A stretch of 14,822 nt of DNA from Peptococcaceae bacterium (GTDB taxonomy: Bacteria > Bacillota > Peptococcia > Peptococcales > Peptococcaceae): positions 1 through 14,822 of the forward strand of contig JAFXJE010000049.1 of assembly GCA_017532485.1 (NCBI GenBank). Reading direction: 5' to 3'. Shown piece after piece: positions 6,153-13,093 of the stretch. Position numbers and translations under genes: made by a program. Every line of letters begins with the position of its first letter. The first letter of the stretch is position 1. A model generated the notes under the pieces. The model saw nothing but the letters and a program-made list of their open reading frames with translations. It made no database searches and was not told where the DNA came from.

Positions 6153-7343
6153 TTACGGTGATTTTGTTGGGTCTGCGATATGCTCATAAGATGCAGCTGT
6201 AAAATCATCTTCACTATCTTGGGCGGCACGCATCGCTTTTTCACGCTGCATAGCTTCTACAGCAGGGAATACATATAATTCATAAGCAGGCTGCCCCGGA
6301 ATGTCTTTAACCGTAGATTGTTGCTTGCTCGGAGCAGAGGGGCTAGGTTCATGTCCAGCCATTTTGTTTAGGGTCTGCATATGCGATAAAATATCTTGTG
6401 GGATAGCAGACGGGTCAAGCGTAGGTGGTTTGACCGAAGGCGCCTGTTTGCTTTTTATGGCTGTTTCAGCAGCTAGTTTATTCTTATTGTCTACTTCTTT
6501 TTTGGCAGCTTCAATTTTTTCCTTTAAGTTTGGATTATCCTTAGAGATTTGCTCCAGTAAAGAATGAACATCATCTTTTCTTAAATTAGAAGCAAGACGC
6601 TCCGGTGCAGAAGATTTCTGCTGTTGTGGTGGAACAAAAGAGCTAGTTTGTTGTTTAGCTGGGTGAGTAATTAACTCATCTTCTTCCGAGAAAATTTCAT
6701 CGCTGGAAAAATCCTCCATGGTACAAATATTTTGCTTTAAGGATTCTGTCTTTAGATAATGATATAAATGAGCTTTGGTCAACAAATAATATGGCAAAAC
6801 ATAAAATAACGCAAGTCCACAAGTAACTGTGCTGAGAATAAACCAACCTAAAAAACTTAAATCCAGCATAAATAATTCCATTTTGTAACCTTTGGTAATT
6901 TTTTCGCTTGTCTTTAAAGCTTTGTTAAAGCTGATTTTTGGTTGCTCAGCCAAAATAAAGAAATATTGTGAATAGGCGTAGTTTTTAATGATACCAGGAA
7001 CAAGCAAAAGGCAGGACCATAAGAAAATTCTAAAGGTTTGCCACAGAAAAGCTGGGATAGCTCTTCCAATAGATGAAAATGGTGTGAAAAAATAATTAGT
7101 ATTTGCTTGATCGTATTTAGCGGTATGCAAAAAATAAGTAAAAGCTGCTAAAAGAAGTGGTCCACCGAGCAAAAGCTGCACTAAAGAAAGACCAAAAGTA
7201 AGCAGGGTATTTGAGGAAAAATATTCTGCAATTGCTAATAAATAGGATACTAATAAAATAAAAAAAGTAACAAGCAGCGTTTTGCTGAATTGGTTAGACA
7301 GACTTTGTCTAGCCTGTAATTTAAAGGCGGCACGCTGAAACAT
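6153..7343 (-). CDS. DUF975-type membrane protein with long hydrophilic C-terminal tail
   Basis: A 396-residue protein of two halves. Residues 1-200 are a polytopic membrane domain with segments near 22-39, 47-71, 99-119 and 157-188. It carries the DUF975 marks: an N-terminal AxxxLxxR region, LLVPGIIKNYAYSQYFFILAEQP (split here as LLVPGIIK at 113-120 and YSQYFFILAEQP at 124-135), and KMELFMLDLSFLGWF (154-168). Residues 200-396 are charged and rich in Gln, Pro, Ser and Lys, with a likely helical stretch at 255-300. They are probably cytosolic and disordered. The family has no settled function. The tail is long compared with ordinary DUF975 proteins. The ribosome site AAGGAG lies eight bases before the ATG. 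The gene is co-transcribed with sppA just downstream, which suggests a shared role in membrane protein or peptide turnover (inference). Confidence 0.8.
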   Translation of the reverse strand: MFQRAAFKLQARQSLSNQFSKTLLVTFFILLVSYLLAIAEYFSSNTLLTFGLSLVQLLLGGPLLLAAFTYFLHTAKYDQANTNYFFTPFSSIGRAIPAFLWQTFRIFLWSCLLLVPGIIKNYAYSQYFFILAEQPKISFNKALKTSEKITKGYKMELFMLDLSFLGWFILSTVTCGLALFYVLPYYLLTKAHLYHYLKTESLKQNICTMEDFSSDEIFSEEDELITHPAKQQTSSFVPPQQQKSSAPERLASNLRKDDVHSLLEQISKDNPNLKEKIEAAKKEVDNKNKLAAETAIKSKQAPSVKPPTLDPSAIPQDILSHMQTLNKMAGHEPSPSAPSKQQSTVKDIPGQPAYELYVFPAVEAMQREKAMRAAQDSEDDFTAASYEHIADPTKSP

Positions 7344-7379
7344 AGCAACAACTCCTTAAATCAATATGAATATCTATTA

Positions 7380-7388
7380 ATTATAGCA
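7380..7388 (-). promoter_or_regulatory. Extended -10 promoter of the DUF975-sppA operon
   Basis: The minus strand reads TGCTATAAT (TATAAT at 7380-7385), about 37 bases before the ATG of the DUF975-type gene. No convincing -35 box is seen. It has the same nine-base extended -10 sequence as the dnaB promoter. Confidence 0.6.
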
Positions 7389-7485
7389 TACAATAAGGAA
7401 AAGTAAAAAGAGAAAATCATGAATATTTGGTGAATATGGGGAAAAAAGGCGAATAAAAGTGGGTGCAGAAATGGTGAAAAGAGAT

Positions 7486-7491
7486 TATAAT
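7486..7491 (+). promoter_or_regulatory. -10 box of the yybS promoter
   Basis: A perfect TATAAT lies 99 bases upstream of the yybS GTG. The -35 region (about 7462-7468) matches the consensus poorly. The 247-base gap 7344-7590 otherwise holds only A- and G-rich sequence. I see no gene, riboswitch or hairpin of note in it. Confidence 0.4.
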
Positions 7492-7590
7492 AATAAAGAT
7501 GTCGAAAAAGTTTGTGTGAAAAACAAGGTAAAATGACGGAATAGAGAGAAATAAGCTAAAAATTATGTATTGAGATGGAGTGTATGTTGA

Positions 7591-8568
7591 GTGAATAATA
7601 GAATAACGACGCGCAACTTAACAGAAGGTGCGTTAATGGCTGGTTTGAGTGCTATTTTAGTTTTAGCAGGGAGTTTCATACCTGTACTTGGTGTGGTTAT
7701 GCTCTTAGTTTGTGGTTTACCTATTACTATTGTTACAGTGAGAAATGGTAGTTACCTAGGTGGTCTATCAGCTATTGTAGTAGTACTTTTGTTGGCAATA
7801 GTAGTAGGCCCGATAAGTGCTATATCTTGTGGTTTGCAGTTTATTTTAATTGCTTGGATTTTTGGTTGGATGTTTGCACACCGAAAAAGTGCTGGCAAAA
7901 CTATCAGTGCTGGTATTGTAGCTTCTTTACTGGCAACTGTTATAATCGCATTATTAAGCTTTGCTTTGATGGGATTTTCTATGGATACTTTACAAACACA
8001 GATGAATGGCTATATGGATGAAGTAATTGATATGTATGAACGCACTGGTGTATTAGAACAAATGGCTGGTCAAGGTATGAGCAAGGTGCAGTTTAAAGAA
8101 CAAATGATGCAGAGTATGTCTGCTGTTATGGGCTTGTTGCCGACAATTTTGCTTTTAAGCAGTGCTGCTTCAGCTATTATTAATTACGGAATTACAATTT
8201 ATATTTTAAAACGCTTAAAAATAAAAATTCCACGGATGAAGCCATTTAAAGAATTTAGTTTTCCAAATGGTGCTATTTGGCCGATTATTTTAATTTGGGC
8301 GTTATGGCTGGGTCGTAATTACTTGAATATTGGGATACTTCCGATAGTAGTGCAAAATTTATTTATTTTAGGTTGCGCTGTACTCTTTATTCAAGGGTTG
8401 GCTGTGACAGCTTATTGGTTTAATGTTCCAAGTATGAGTTTGGGAATGAAAATTTTTACAGCATTTTTTGTATTTTTCTTCTTCACAGGATTTATCGTAT
8501 CTTGTGTCTTTATGGGTTTAGCTGATTTATTATTTGACTTAAGAAAGTTGCGTAAATCGGAGAAATAA
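7591..8568 (+). CDS. yybS: YybS family membrane protein (DUF2232)
   Basis: A 325-residue hydrophobic protein with about eight or nine membrane segments (near 13-29, 33-50, 57-75, 80-96, 104-128, 181-206, 227-245, 250-278 and 286-312). A polar loop near 130-180 separates the two halves. The N-terminal RNLTEGALMAGLSAIL and C-terminal ADLLFDLRKL are recognisable YybS features. The biochemical role is unknown. The fold class resembles S components of ECF-type transporters (family knowledge, not shown here). The start is GTG with GGAG ten bases upstream, and the nearby ATG at 7584 is out of frame and closed by a stop. It is followed 44 bases later by rplI. In many Firmicutes gdpP sits between them but not here. 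Confidence 0.85.
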   Translation: MNNRITTRNLTEGALMAGLSAILVLAGSFIPVLGVVMLLVCGLPITIVTVRNGSYLGGLSAIVVVLLLAIVVGPISAISCGLQFILIAWIFGWMFAHRKSAGKTISAGIVASLLATVIIALLSFALMGFSMDTLQTQMNGYMDEVIDMYERTGVLEQMAGQGMSKVQFKEQMMQSMSAVMGLLPTILLLSSAASAIINYGITIYILKRLKIKIPRMKPFKEFSFPNGAIWPIILIWALWLGRNYLNIGILPIVVQNLFILGCAVLFIQGLAVTAYWFNVPSMSLGMKIFTAFFVFFFFTGFIVSCVFMGLADLLFDLRKLRKSEK

Positions 8569-8575
8569 GTATAAT
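8548..8575 (+). promoter_or_regulatory. Candidate internal promoter for rplI
   Basis: TTGCGT (8548-8553), a 16-base spacer and a perfect TATAAT (8570-8575) overlap the end of yybS and would start rplI transcription about 30 bases before its ATG. A strong separate promoter for a ribosomal protein downstream of a membrane protein is plausible. Confidence 0.5.
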
Positions 8576-8612
8576 AGTAGGGAAGTAAGCAGGAGAAAGA
8601 GGGGTAATACTA

Positions 8613-9062
8613 ATGAAAGTTATTTTATTACAAGATGTACCTAAAGTAGGTAAGAAAGACCAAATTTTAGAGGTTAAAGAAGGTTATGCTCATAATTTCT
8701 TATTTAAGAAAAAATTGGCGATAGAAGCAACAGAAGGCAACATTAAGGAAGTAAAACGGCAGGAAAAAATTCGTGCCGATAAAGCAGCTGAAGTAAAAGC
8801 AGAGGCTGTAGCTTTAGGCGAAAAATTAAAAGAAATGACTGTTGTTATTCAAACTAAATGTGGTGCAGGTGGTAAGTTGTTTGGTGCTGTGACCAATAAA
8901 GAGATTGCTGAGCAGTTAGAGAAGCAACATGGTATTAAAGTTGATAAACGTAAAATTGATTTAGAAGAAAATATTAAAACTTTAGGTACTTATCGTCCAA
9001 CAGTGAAATTGCATCAAGATGTGCATGTAGAATTAGCTGTGAAAATTGTTGAACAAGGTTAA
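8613..9062 (+). CDS. rplI: 50S ribosomal protein L9
   Basis: A 149-residue L9, full length. The N-terminal globular domain MKVILLQDVPKVGKKDQILE is followed by the rRNA-binding stretch VKEGYAHNFLFKKKLA (21-36). A long charged connecting helix (about 40-75) leads to the C-terminal domain, which begins near TVVIQTKCGAGGKLFGAVT. L9 binds 23S rRNA near the L1 stalk and helps hold the reading frame. A strong ribosome site, AGAGGGG, lies eight bases before the ATG. It is the last gene of the yybS unit, and its stop codon lies in the arm of the bidirectional terminator that follows. Confidence 0.98.
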   Translation: MKVILLQDVPKVGKKDQILEVKEGYAHNFLFKKKLAIEATEGNIKEVKRQEKIRADKAAEVKAEAVALGEKLKEMTVVIQTKCGAGGKLFGAVTNKEIAEQLEKQHGIKVDKRKIDLEENIKTLGTYRPTVKLHQDVHVELAVKIVEQG

Positions 9063-9105
9063 ATAAAAGGTAGGGATAAAATTTTTATCCCTACCTTTTA
9101 TTTTT
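9061..9105. terminator. Bidirectional terminator between rplI and the DEAD-box gene
   Basis: A 20-bp perfect stem (9061-9080 with 9084-9103) with a three-base loop and a GC-rich middle (GGTAGGGAT) flanked by A/T arms. T tracts follow on both strands. The stop codons of both converging genes (9060-9062 and 9104-9106) overlap its two ends. Confidence 0.92.
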
Positions 9106-10375
9106 ATGGTTGTTTAGGTTTAGATTTTTGAGCTTTTTTATTACTTGTTTTTGTTTTATTTTTATTTTCAGTTTCAGTTTTCTTCTTAGCTGTTTTGTTA
9201 TTTTTATTTTTTCGTTCGGGGTCTTTGTAGAATTGTTTAGTTGCCCCGGATAAAATCATACCCTTAACTAAATGGACCGGATGAACAGTGATTTGAAAAT
9301 CACGTTGATAAATGCGAAGTGCAGCTAATTCTTTGGGGTTGACAATGCTGTAGCATTGTCCGGAATTAGTGCCACGAGCAGTTCTACCAGCGCGATGGAT
9401 ATATTCATTAGGTTCTAAAGGAAAATCTAAATTAATAACATGGCTGACCTCTGGAATATCTAAACCTCGGGCAGCTAAGTCGGAAGAAACAAGAACACGA
9501 ATTTTACCAGTGCGAAATTCATTTAAGGCTTTTTGTCGTTCTTCCTTATCAACAATACCATGTAAGCTGTAAGTTTTAATTTTATGATAATTAAGTTTAT
9601 CTACTAAGAAGTCAATTTTAGGACCATCGTTCATAAAAACGAGAATTTGCTGTCCGTCAATAGCGTGCAGTAATTTGCGCAGCAACACAAATTTATCTCT
9701 TTGCTCACCGATTAGATAAAAATGCTCAATGGCAGGATTGATTTTTGCCAAGCCTTTGATGTTGATAAGCTCAGGATTTTTCATCTGTTGCTGTAAAATT
9801 TCCAGCGTGTGTTCACTAGCTGTGGCAGAAAAAGCTGCTAATTGACGGTCGCGTTGAGTTGAACGAATAATTTCTAAAACAGTAGCTTCATTGGTGTTAT
9901 CTAAAAGATTATCGACTTCATCAACAACAATTGTTTTTATTGTTTGACAATTGATTTTTTTCTTTTTAATCAAATCCAAAATTCTGCCAGGGCTGCCGAC
10001 AAGCAAATGTGGTTTTTCTTTTAATTTGGTGATTTGGTTGTTAATATTGGCATCACCAATAATACTTTGACATCTGATGGGCAGCTCACTGTTTTTTGCC
10101 AAAAGCTGTGCTTGGCGATAAATTTGCATGACCAATTCATGAGTTGGCGCCAAAATCAAAGCTTGTACAGATTTACTTTCTGGATCTAATTTTTGAAAAA
10201 GTGGGCAAAGATAGGCTAAGGTTTTACCACTGCCGGTATGAGCCTGAGCAATGATGTCACGCCCGTCAAATAATAAAGGAATAGCAGCCGCTTGAATATC
10301 TGTTGGTTGCTCAATATTTTGTTTTGCTAAGCCTTCTACGAGGGAAGGTTGTAATAATTCTGAAAAAGTAGCCAT
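9104..10375 (-). CDS. DEAD-box RNA helicase, YfmL-like
   Basis: A 423-residue ATP-dependent RNA helicase with both RecA domains: Q motif IEQPTDIQ (21-28), motif I AHTGSGKT (45-52), Ia ALILAPTHELVMQ, GSPGR (127-131), motif II as DEVD (152-155) rather than DEAD, SAT (183-185), SSDLAARGLDIP (297-308) and motif VI HRAGRTAR (327-334). Several segments (LAPTHELVMQIY, IGDANINNQITKLKEKPH, RDRQLAAFSAT) look close to Bacillus YfmL, a helicase linked to large-subunit ribosome assembly. The last 40 residues are a Lys/Thr/Asn-rich basic tail, likely for RNA binding. The ribosome site AAGGAG lies nine bases before the ATG. It is a single-gene unit next to rplI, in keeping with a ribosome-related job (inference). 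Confidence 0.93.
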   Translation of the reverse strand: MATFSELLQPSLVEGLAKQNIEQPTDIQAAAIPLLFDGRDIIAQAHTGSGKTLAYLCPLFQKLDPESKSVQALILAPTHELVMQIYRQAQLLAKNSELPIRCQSIIGDANINNQITKLKEKPHLLVGSPGRILDLIKKKKINCQTIKTIVVDEVDNLLDNTNEATVLEIIRSTQRDRQLAAFSATASEHTLEILQQQMKNPELINIKGLAKINPAIEHFYLIGEQRDKFVLLRKLLHAIDGQQILVFMNDGPKIDFLVDKLNYHKIKTYSLHGIVDKEERQKALNEFRTGKIRVLVSSDLAARGLDIPEVSHVINLDFPLEPNEYIHRAGRTARGTNSGQCYSIVNPKELAALRIYQRDFQITVHPVHLVKGMILSGATKQFYKDPERKNKNNKTAKKKTETENKNKTKTSNKKAQKSKPKQP

Positions 10376-10407
10376 AAACAGCTTCTCCTTTTTGGAAATT
10401 TGAAAAT

Positions 10408-10437
10408 ATTATACCATAGGTTAAAAAAATAATGCAA
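10408..10437 (-). promoter_or_regulatory. Promoter of the DEAD-box helicase gene
   Basis: The minus strand reads TTGCAT (10432-10437), an 18-base spacer, then TATAAT (10408-10413) preceded by TGG, an extended -10. It lies 33 bases upstream of the ATG, on the far side of the divergent GNAT promoter. Confidence 0.65.
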
Positions 10438-10462
10438 ATATTTGAAAAGCTGTGGAAAAGAT

Positions 10463-10491
10463 TTGACCTTAGAACGATTGTGGGATAAAAT
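10463..10491 (+). promoter_or_regulatory. Promoter of the GNAT / HExxH operon
   Basis: TTGACC (10463-10468), a 17-base spacer and TAAAAT (10486-10491): five of six matches at each box with ideal spacing. This is the best sigma-A-type promoter in the window. The predicted start is about 35 bases before the GNAT ATG. Confidence 0.75.
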
Positions 10492-10534
10492 ATAGATTGA
10501 GAAAGAAGATTTATAAATCATGGAGGTGACAACT

Positions 10535-11104
10535 ATGTTTGAAGGTAGAAAAATTATTTTAACAAAACCTGTGATGGAAGATGCAGCTTATTTCCAAAAA
10601 TGGTTTATGAATAAAGAGTTTCGCCATTATTATGATAGTTATATGAGTGTATCTTTAGATATGATTGAAGAAGAAATTAAGAAAGTAAAAGATGTCACAG
10701 ATCCAGGCGCTGAAAAAGTGGATTTCACTGTAAAAAATAAACGCAATGGTGAAGTTATTGGGATTGCCAGTATTAAAGATATCGATAGACAAAATGGTCA
10801 TGCAGAGATTGCTTTAGGTATTGGTGATGAGGAAAATCGTTTAGCTGGCTTTGGTGTGGATTTAATGATTGTTCTTTTAGACATTGTCTTTTATCATTTT
10901 GGTTTTGAAAAATGTTATACTAAAATCAATGATAACAATGCATTAGGTTTGAAATCTGCTTTGAATTTTGGTTTTACTGCTGAAGGTAAATTAAAAAATC
11001 ACACATTTATTGATGGCAGCTATGTTGACCAATGGATTTTAGCAATTAGTAAAGATGAATATGAGGCGTTGGCTATCGTGCCAAAATGGAAAGCTAGAAG
11101 CTAA
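10535..11104 (+). CDS. GNAT family N-acetyltransferase (RimJ/RimL-like)
   Basis: A 189-residue acetyl-CoA-dependent acetyltransferase. Visible are the strand NGEVIGIASI (71-80), AEIALGIG (90-97), the acetyl-CoA phosphate loop RLAGFG (102-107, fitting R-x-x-G-x-G), and the NDNNALGLKSALNFGFTAEG segment (132-151) typical of the RimJ/RimL and SpeG-like branch (Acetyltransf_3). The substrate (protein N-terminus, polyamine, antibiotic or other) cannot be read from the sequence. I chose the ATG at 10535 because GGAGGTG ends six bases before it. An in-frame ATG at 10520 lies upstream of that ribosome site and would add five residues. It is first in a two-gene operon with the HExxH protein, 35 bases upstream of it. 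Confidence 0.87.
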   Translation: MFEGRKIILTKPVMEDAAYFQKWFMNKEFRHYYDSYMSVSLDMIEEEIKKVKDVTDPGAEKVDFTVKNKRNGEVIGIASIKDIDRQNGHAEIALGIGDEENRLAGFGVDLMIVLLDIVFYHFGFEKCYTKINDNNALGLKSALNFGFTAEGKLKNHTFIDGSYVDQWILAISKDEYEALAIVPKWKARS

Positions 11105-11106
11105 AG

Positions 11107-11119
11107 TAAGATTATCTTA
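11107..11119. repeat. Short perfect palindrome in the GNAT / HExxH gap
   Basis: TAAGAT-t-ATCTTA is a 13-base perfect inverted repeat just after the GNAT stop codon and upstream of the next ribosome site. It is too tight for a stable hairpin, so if functional it would be a protein site. Chance is a fair alternative. Confidence 0.3.
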
Positions 11120-11139
11120 TGGTGAAGGAGGGAAAAACG

Positions 11140-11664
11140 ATGGATTTTTTAGCAGGATTGAGTATGTTAAGTTGGACTAACAATCACTATGTTAATCAAT
11201 ATGTAGCAGGTGTATATGGCAATCAAGCTAATGGCGATGCACAGACGGTGTCAGGCGGCAAGGAGACAAGTGAAGAAAAGTCTTTGATTGGCAGACCACA
11301 AAAATATGATGGCTTTGGAGAAAAAGAATGTCAAACCTGTGCTAATCGTCGTTATCAAGACGGCTCAAATGATTCCGGAGTGTCTTTCCAAACACCGACT
11401 AAGCTTTCTCCGGATGAAGCAGCTAGTGCTGTGCGTAGTCATGAAATGGAACATGTGACACGCAATCAGGCGAAAGCTCGAAGGGAAGGAAAAGAAATCG
11501 TTTCTCAGTCTGTTACCATTCACATGGCTAAATGCCCAGAATGTGGAGAAAGCTATGTTTCTGGTGGCGTAACCCATACAGTGACCAGAGGCGAGAAAAA
11601 ATATGATTTTGGTGTTGGCTTGCAAAATGACCCTAGAGGGAGCTTATTGAATGCGACAGCATAA
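11140..11664 (+). CDS. Small HExxH putative metalloprotease (SprA-related type)
   Basis: A 174-residue protein with no signal peptide or clear membrane segment. The N-terminal 60 residues are Gly/Asn/Ser-rich and variable-looking. A conserved-looking core follows: ECQTC (63-67), NRRYQDGSNDSGVSFQTPT, a helix with HEMEH (101-105, a zincin HExxH motif), VSQSVTIHMAKCPECG (121-136) with a second CxxC, and SGGVTHTVTR (141-150). The order CxxC, DGSxDxGVSF, HExEH resembles small proteins in Clostridia and the SprA-related putative metalloprotease domain (PF12118). This is from memory and not searched. The four cysteines (64, 67, 132, 135) may bind a structural metal. A third zinc ligand is not obvious. 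The ribosome site AAGGAGGG precedes the ATG at 11140; an in-frame ATG at 11119 lies upstream of that site and is less likely. Function unknown. Confidence 0.75.
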   Translation: MDFLAGLSMLSWTNNHYVNQYVAGVYGNQANGDAQTVSGGKETSEEKSLIGRPQKYDGFGEKECQTCANRRYQDGSNDSGVSFQTPTKLSPDEAASAVRSHEMEHVTRNQAKARREGKEIVSQSVTIHMAKCPECGESYVSGGVTHTVTRGEKKYDFGVGLQNDPRGSLLNATA

Positions 11665-11717
11665 AAAATAAGCAAATATACGTAGAAGCGTAAATCATAA
11701 GGAAATAATGTCAGTAA

Positions 11718-11755
11718 CAGCAATTTTCTTTTTACAAAAGAAAATTGCTGTTTTT
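11718..11755 (+). terminator. Intrinsic terminator before metY
   Basis: A 15-bp perfect stem (11718-11732 with 11736-11750) with a TAC loop is followed by TTTTT. It ends the GNAT / HExxH operon, or acts as an attenuator, because only 34 bases separate its T tract from the metY ATG and no good promoter lies between. Confidence 0.9.
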
Positions 11756-11789
11756 ATACAAGGAAAACCATACATAGGGGGAAAAAGCA

Positions 11790-13076
11790 ATGGATAAAAA
11801 ACAATACAAAACAGGAACAGTATGTATTCAAGGTGGCTGGGAACCTAAGAAAGGTGAAGCTCGTGTTCTACCTATTTACCAAAGCACGACTTTCTTATAT
11901 GAAACAAGTGAACAAATGGGGCGTCTATTTGATTTGGAAGATGAAGGATTTTTCTATACTCGTTTACAAAATCCTACCTCTGATGCCGTAGCTGCTAAAA
12001 TTGCAGCATTAGAAGGTGGCGTTGCGGCTATGTTAACAGCATCTGGACAAGCAGCTAACTTTTATGCAGTTTTTAATATTTGTGAAGCAGGTGACCATTT
12101 CATCTGCTCAAGCGCTGTTTATGGTGGTACCTTTAATCTTTTTGGCGTAACAATGAAAAAATTGGGTATCGAATGTACTTTTGTTGACCCCGATGATACA
12201 GAAGAAAACTTGGCAAAAGCTTTTCGCCCAAACACTAAATGTGTAGTAGCAGAAACTATCGCTAATCCAGCCTTGACGGTATTGGATATTGAAAAATTTG
12301 CTCGCTTAGCTCATGACCATGGAGTTCCCCTGATTATTGACAATACTTTTGCGACACCTATTAATTGTCGTCCGTTTGAGTGGGGAGCGGATATTGTTAC
12401 TCATTCAACGACTAAATATATGGACGGTCATGCTGTATCTGTTGGAGGCTGTATTGTAGATAGCGGCAATTTTGATTGGGAAAAATATCATGACAAATAT
12501 AAAGGGTTGACTGAGCCAGACGAGTCTTATCATGGTATCATTTATACTCAAAAATTTGGTAAATTGGCTTATATTACCAAGGCAACTTCTCAGCTGATGC
12601 GTGATTTAGGTTCATCCCCTTCTCCACAGAATGCATTTTTATTAAATTTAGGCTTGGAGACTTTGCATTTGAGAGTGCCTAAGCATTGTGAAAATGCTCA
12701 AAAAGTTGCTGAATATTTGCAAAATCATGAAAAAGTAGCGTGGGTAAGCTATGCTGGCCTGCCAAACGATAAATATTATGACTTGGCACAAAAATATATG
12801 CCGAAAGGTACTTGTGGTGTTTTATGCTTTGGTCTAAAAGGTGGCAGAGAAGTATCTATTTCCTTTATGGATAAATTAAAATTGGCTGCTATTGTGACCC
12901 ATGTGGCTGATGCGCGCACTAGTGTGTTGCATCCTGCTAGTCATACACATAGACAAATGACGGAAGAACAGTTAAAAGAAGCAGGTGTAGCCCCTGATTT
13001 AATTCGTTTCTCCGTAGGTATTGAAGATGCTGAAGATATTATTGCCGACCTGGAACAGGCATTGGCACAAATTTAG
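11790..13076 (+). CDS. metY: O-acetylhomoserine sulfhydrylase
   Basis: A cytosolic PLP enzyme that turns O-acetylhomoserine and sulfide into homocysteine and acetate. It is a member of the Cys/Met metabolism (gamma-family) group, 428 residues, the length usual for this branch rather than for the shorter (about 380) cystathionine synthases and lyases. Features: LPIYQSTTFLY (27-37), YTRLQNPTSDAVAAKIAALEG split by the Arg/Tyr that contact phosphate (56-76), SGQAAN (85-90), the ring-stacking Tyr111 in VYGGTFNLF, Asp184 in IIDNTFATP, and Schiff-base Lys209 in HSTTKYMDGH. The ribosome site AGGGGGA lies about eight bases before the ATG. It is first in a methionine operon, 17 bases before metA. The C-terminal half, with LHPASHTHRQM, is typical of sulfhydrylases. 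I see no SAM riboswitch or T-box in the leader. Confidence 0.95.
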   Translation: MDKKQYKTGTVCIQGGWEPKKGEARVLPIYQSTTFLYETSEQMGRLFDLEDEGFFYTRLQNPTSDAVAAKIAALEGGVAAMLTASGQAANFYAVFNICEAGDHFICSSAVYGGTFNLFGVTMKKLGIECTFVDPDDTEENLAKAFRPNTKCVVAETIANPALTVLDIEKFARLAHDHGVPLIIDNTFATPINCRPFEWGADIVTHSTTKYMDGHAVSVGGCIVDSGNFDWEKYHDKYKGLTEPDESYHGIIYTQKFGKLAYITKATSQLMRDLGSSPSPQNAFLLNLGLETLHLRVPKHCENAQKVAEYLQNHEKVAWVSYAGLPNDKYYDLAQKYMPKGTCGVLCFGLKGGREVSISFMDKLKLAAIVTHVADARTSVLHPASHTHRQMTEEQLKEAGVAPDLIRFSVGIEDAEDIIADLEQALAQI

Positions 13077-13093
13077 AGAAAGAGGGAAAAAAT

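Noticed and set aside
6301..6567. Plus-strand open frame of 88 codons within the DUF975-type gene
   Set aside because: Antisense to the low-complexity tail. Its Cys/Ser/Leu-rich translation is what the complement of Gln/Lys/Ala codons gives.
7389..7590. c-di-AMP or other riboswitch, or a small RNA, upstream of yybS
   Set aside because: The stretch is A- and G-rich, with no stable hairpin, no terminator and no motif I recognise.
7827..8021. Plus-strand 64-codon frame inside yybS
   Set aside because: Out-of-frame shadow of a membrane protein, with a Trp/Cys-rich translation and no start signal.
9369..9572. Plus-strand 67-codon frame inside the helicase gene
   Set aside because: Antisense shadow of the conserved C-terminal RecA domain.
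10336..10521. Minus-strand 61-codon frame overlapping the helicase start
   Set aside because: It runs through the promoter and ribosome site of the helicase gene in another frame and has no ribosome site of its own.
11365..11625. Minus-strand 86-codon frame inside the HExxH gene
   Set aside because: Antisense to the conserved core, with no promoter or ribosome site.
11665..11789. SAM riboswitch or T-box upstream of metY
   Set aside because: The leader before the terminator is only about 50 bases and shows neither the conserved SAM-I core nor a T-box sequence.
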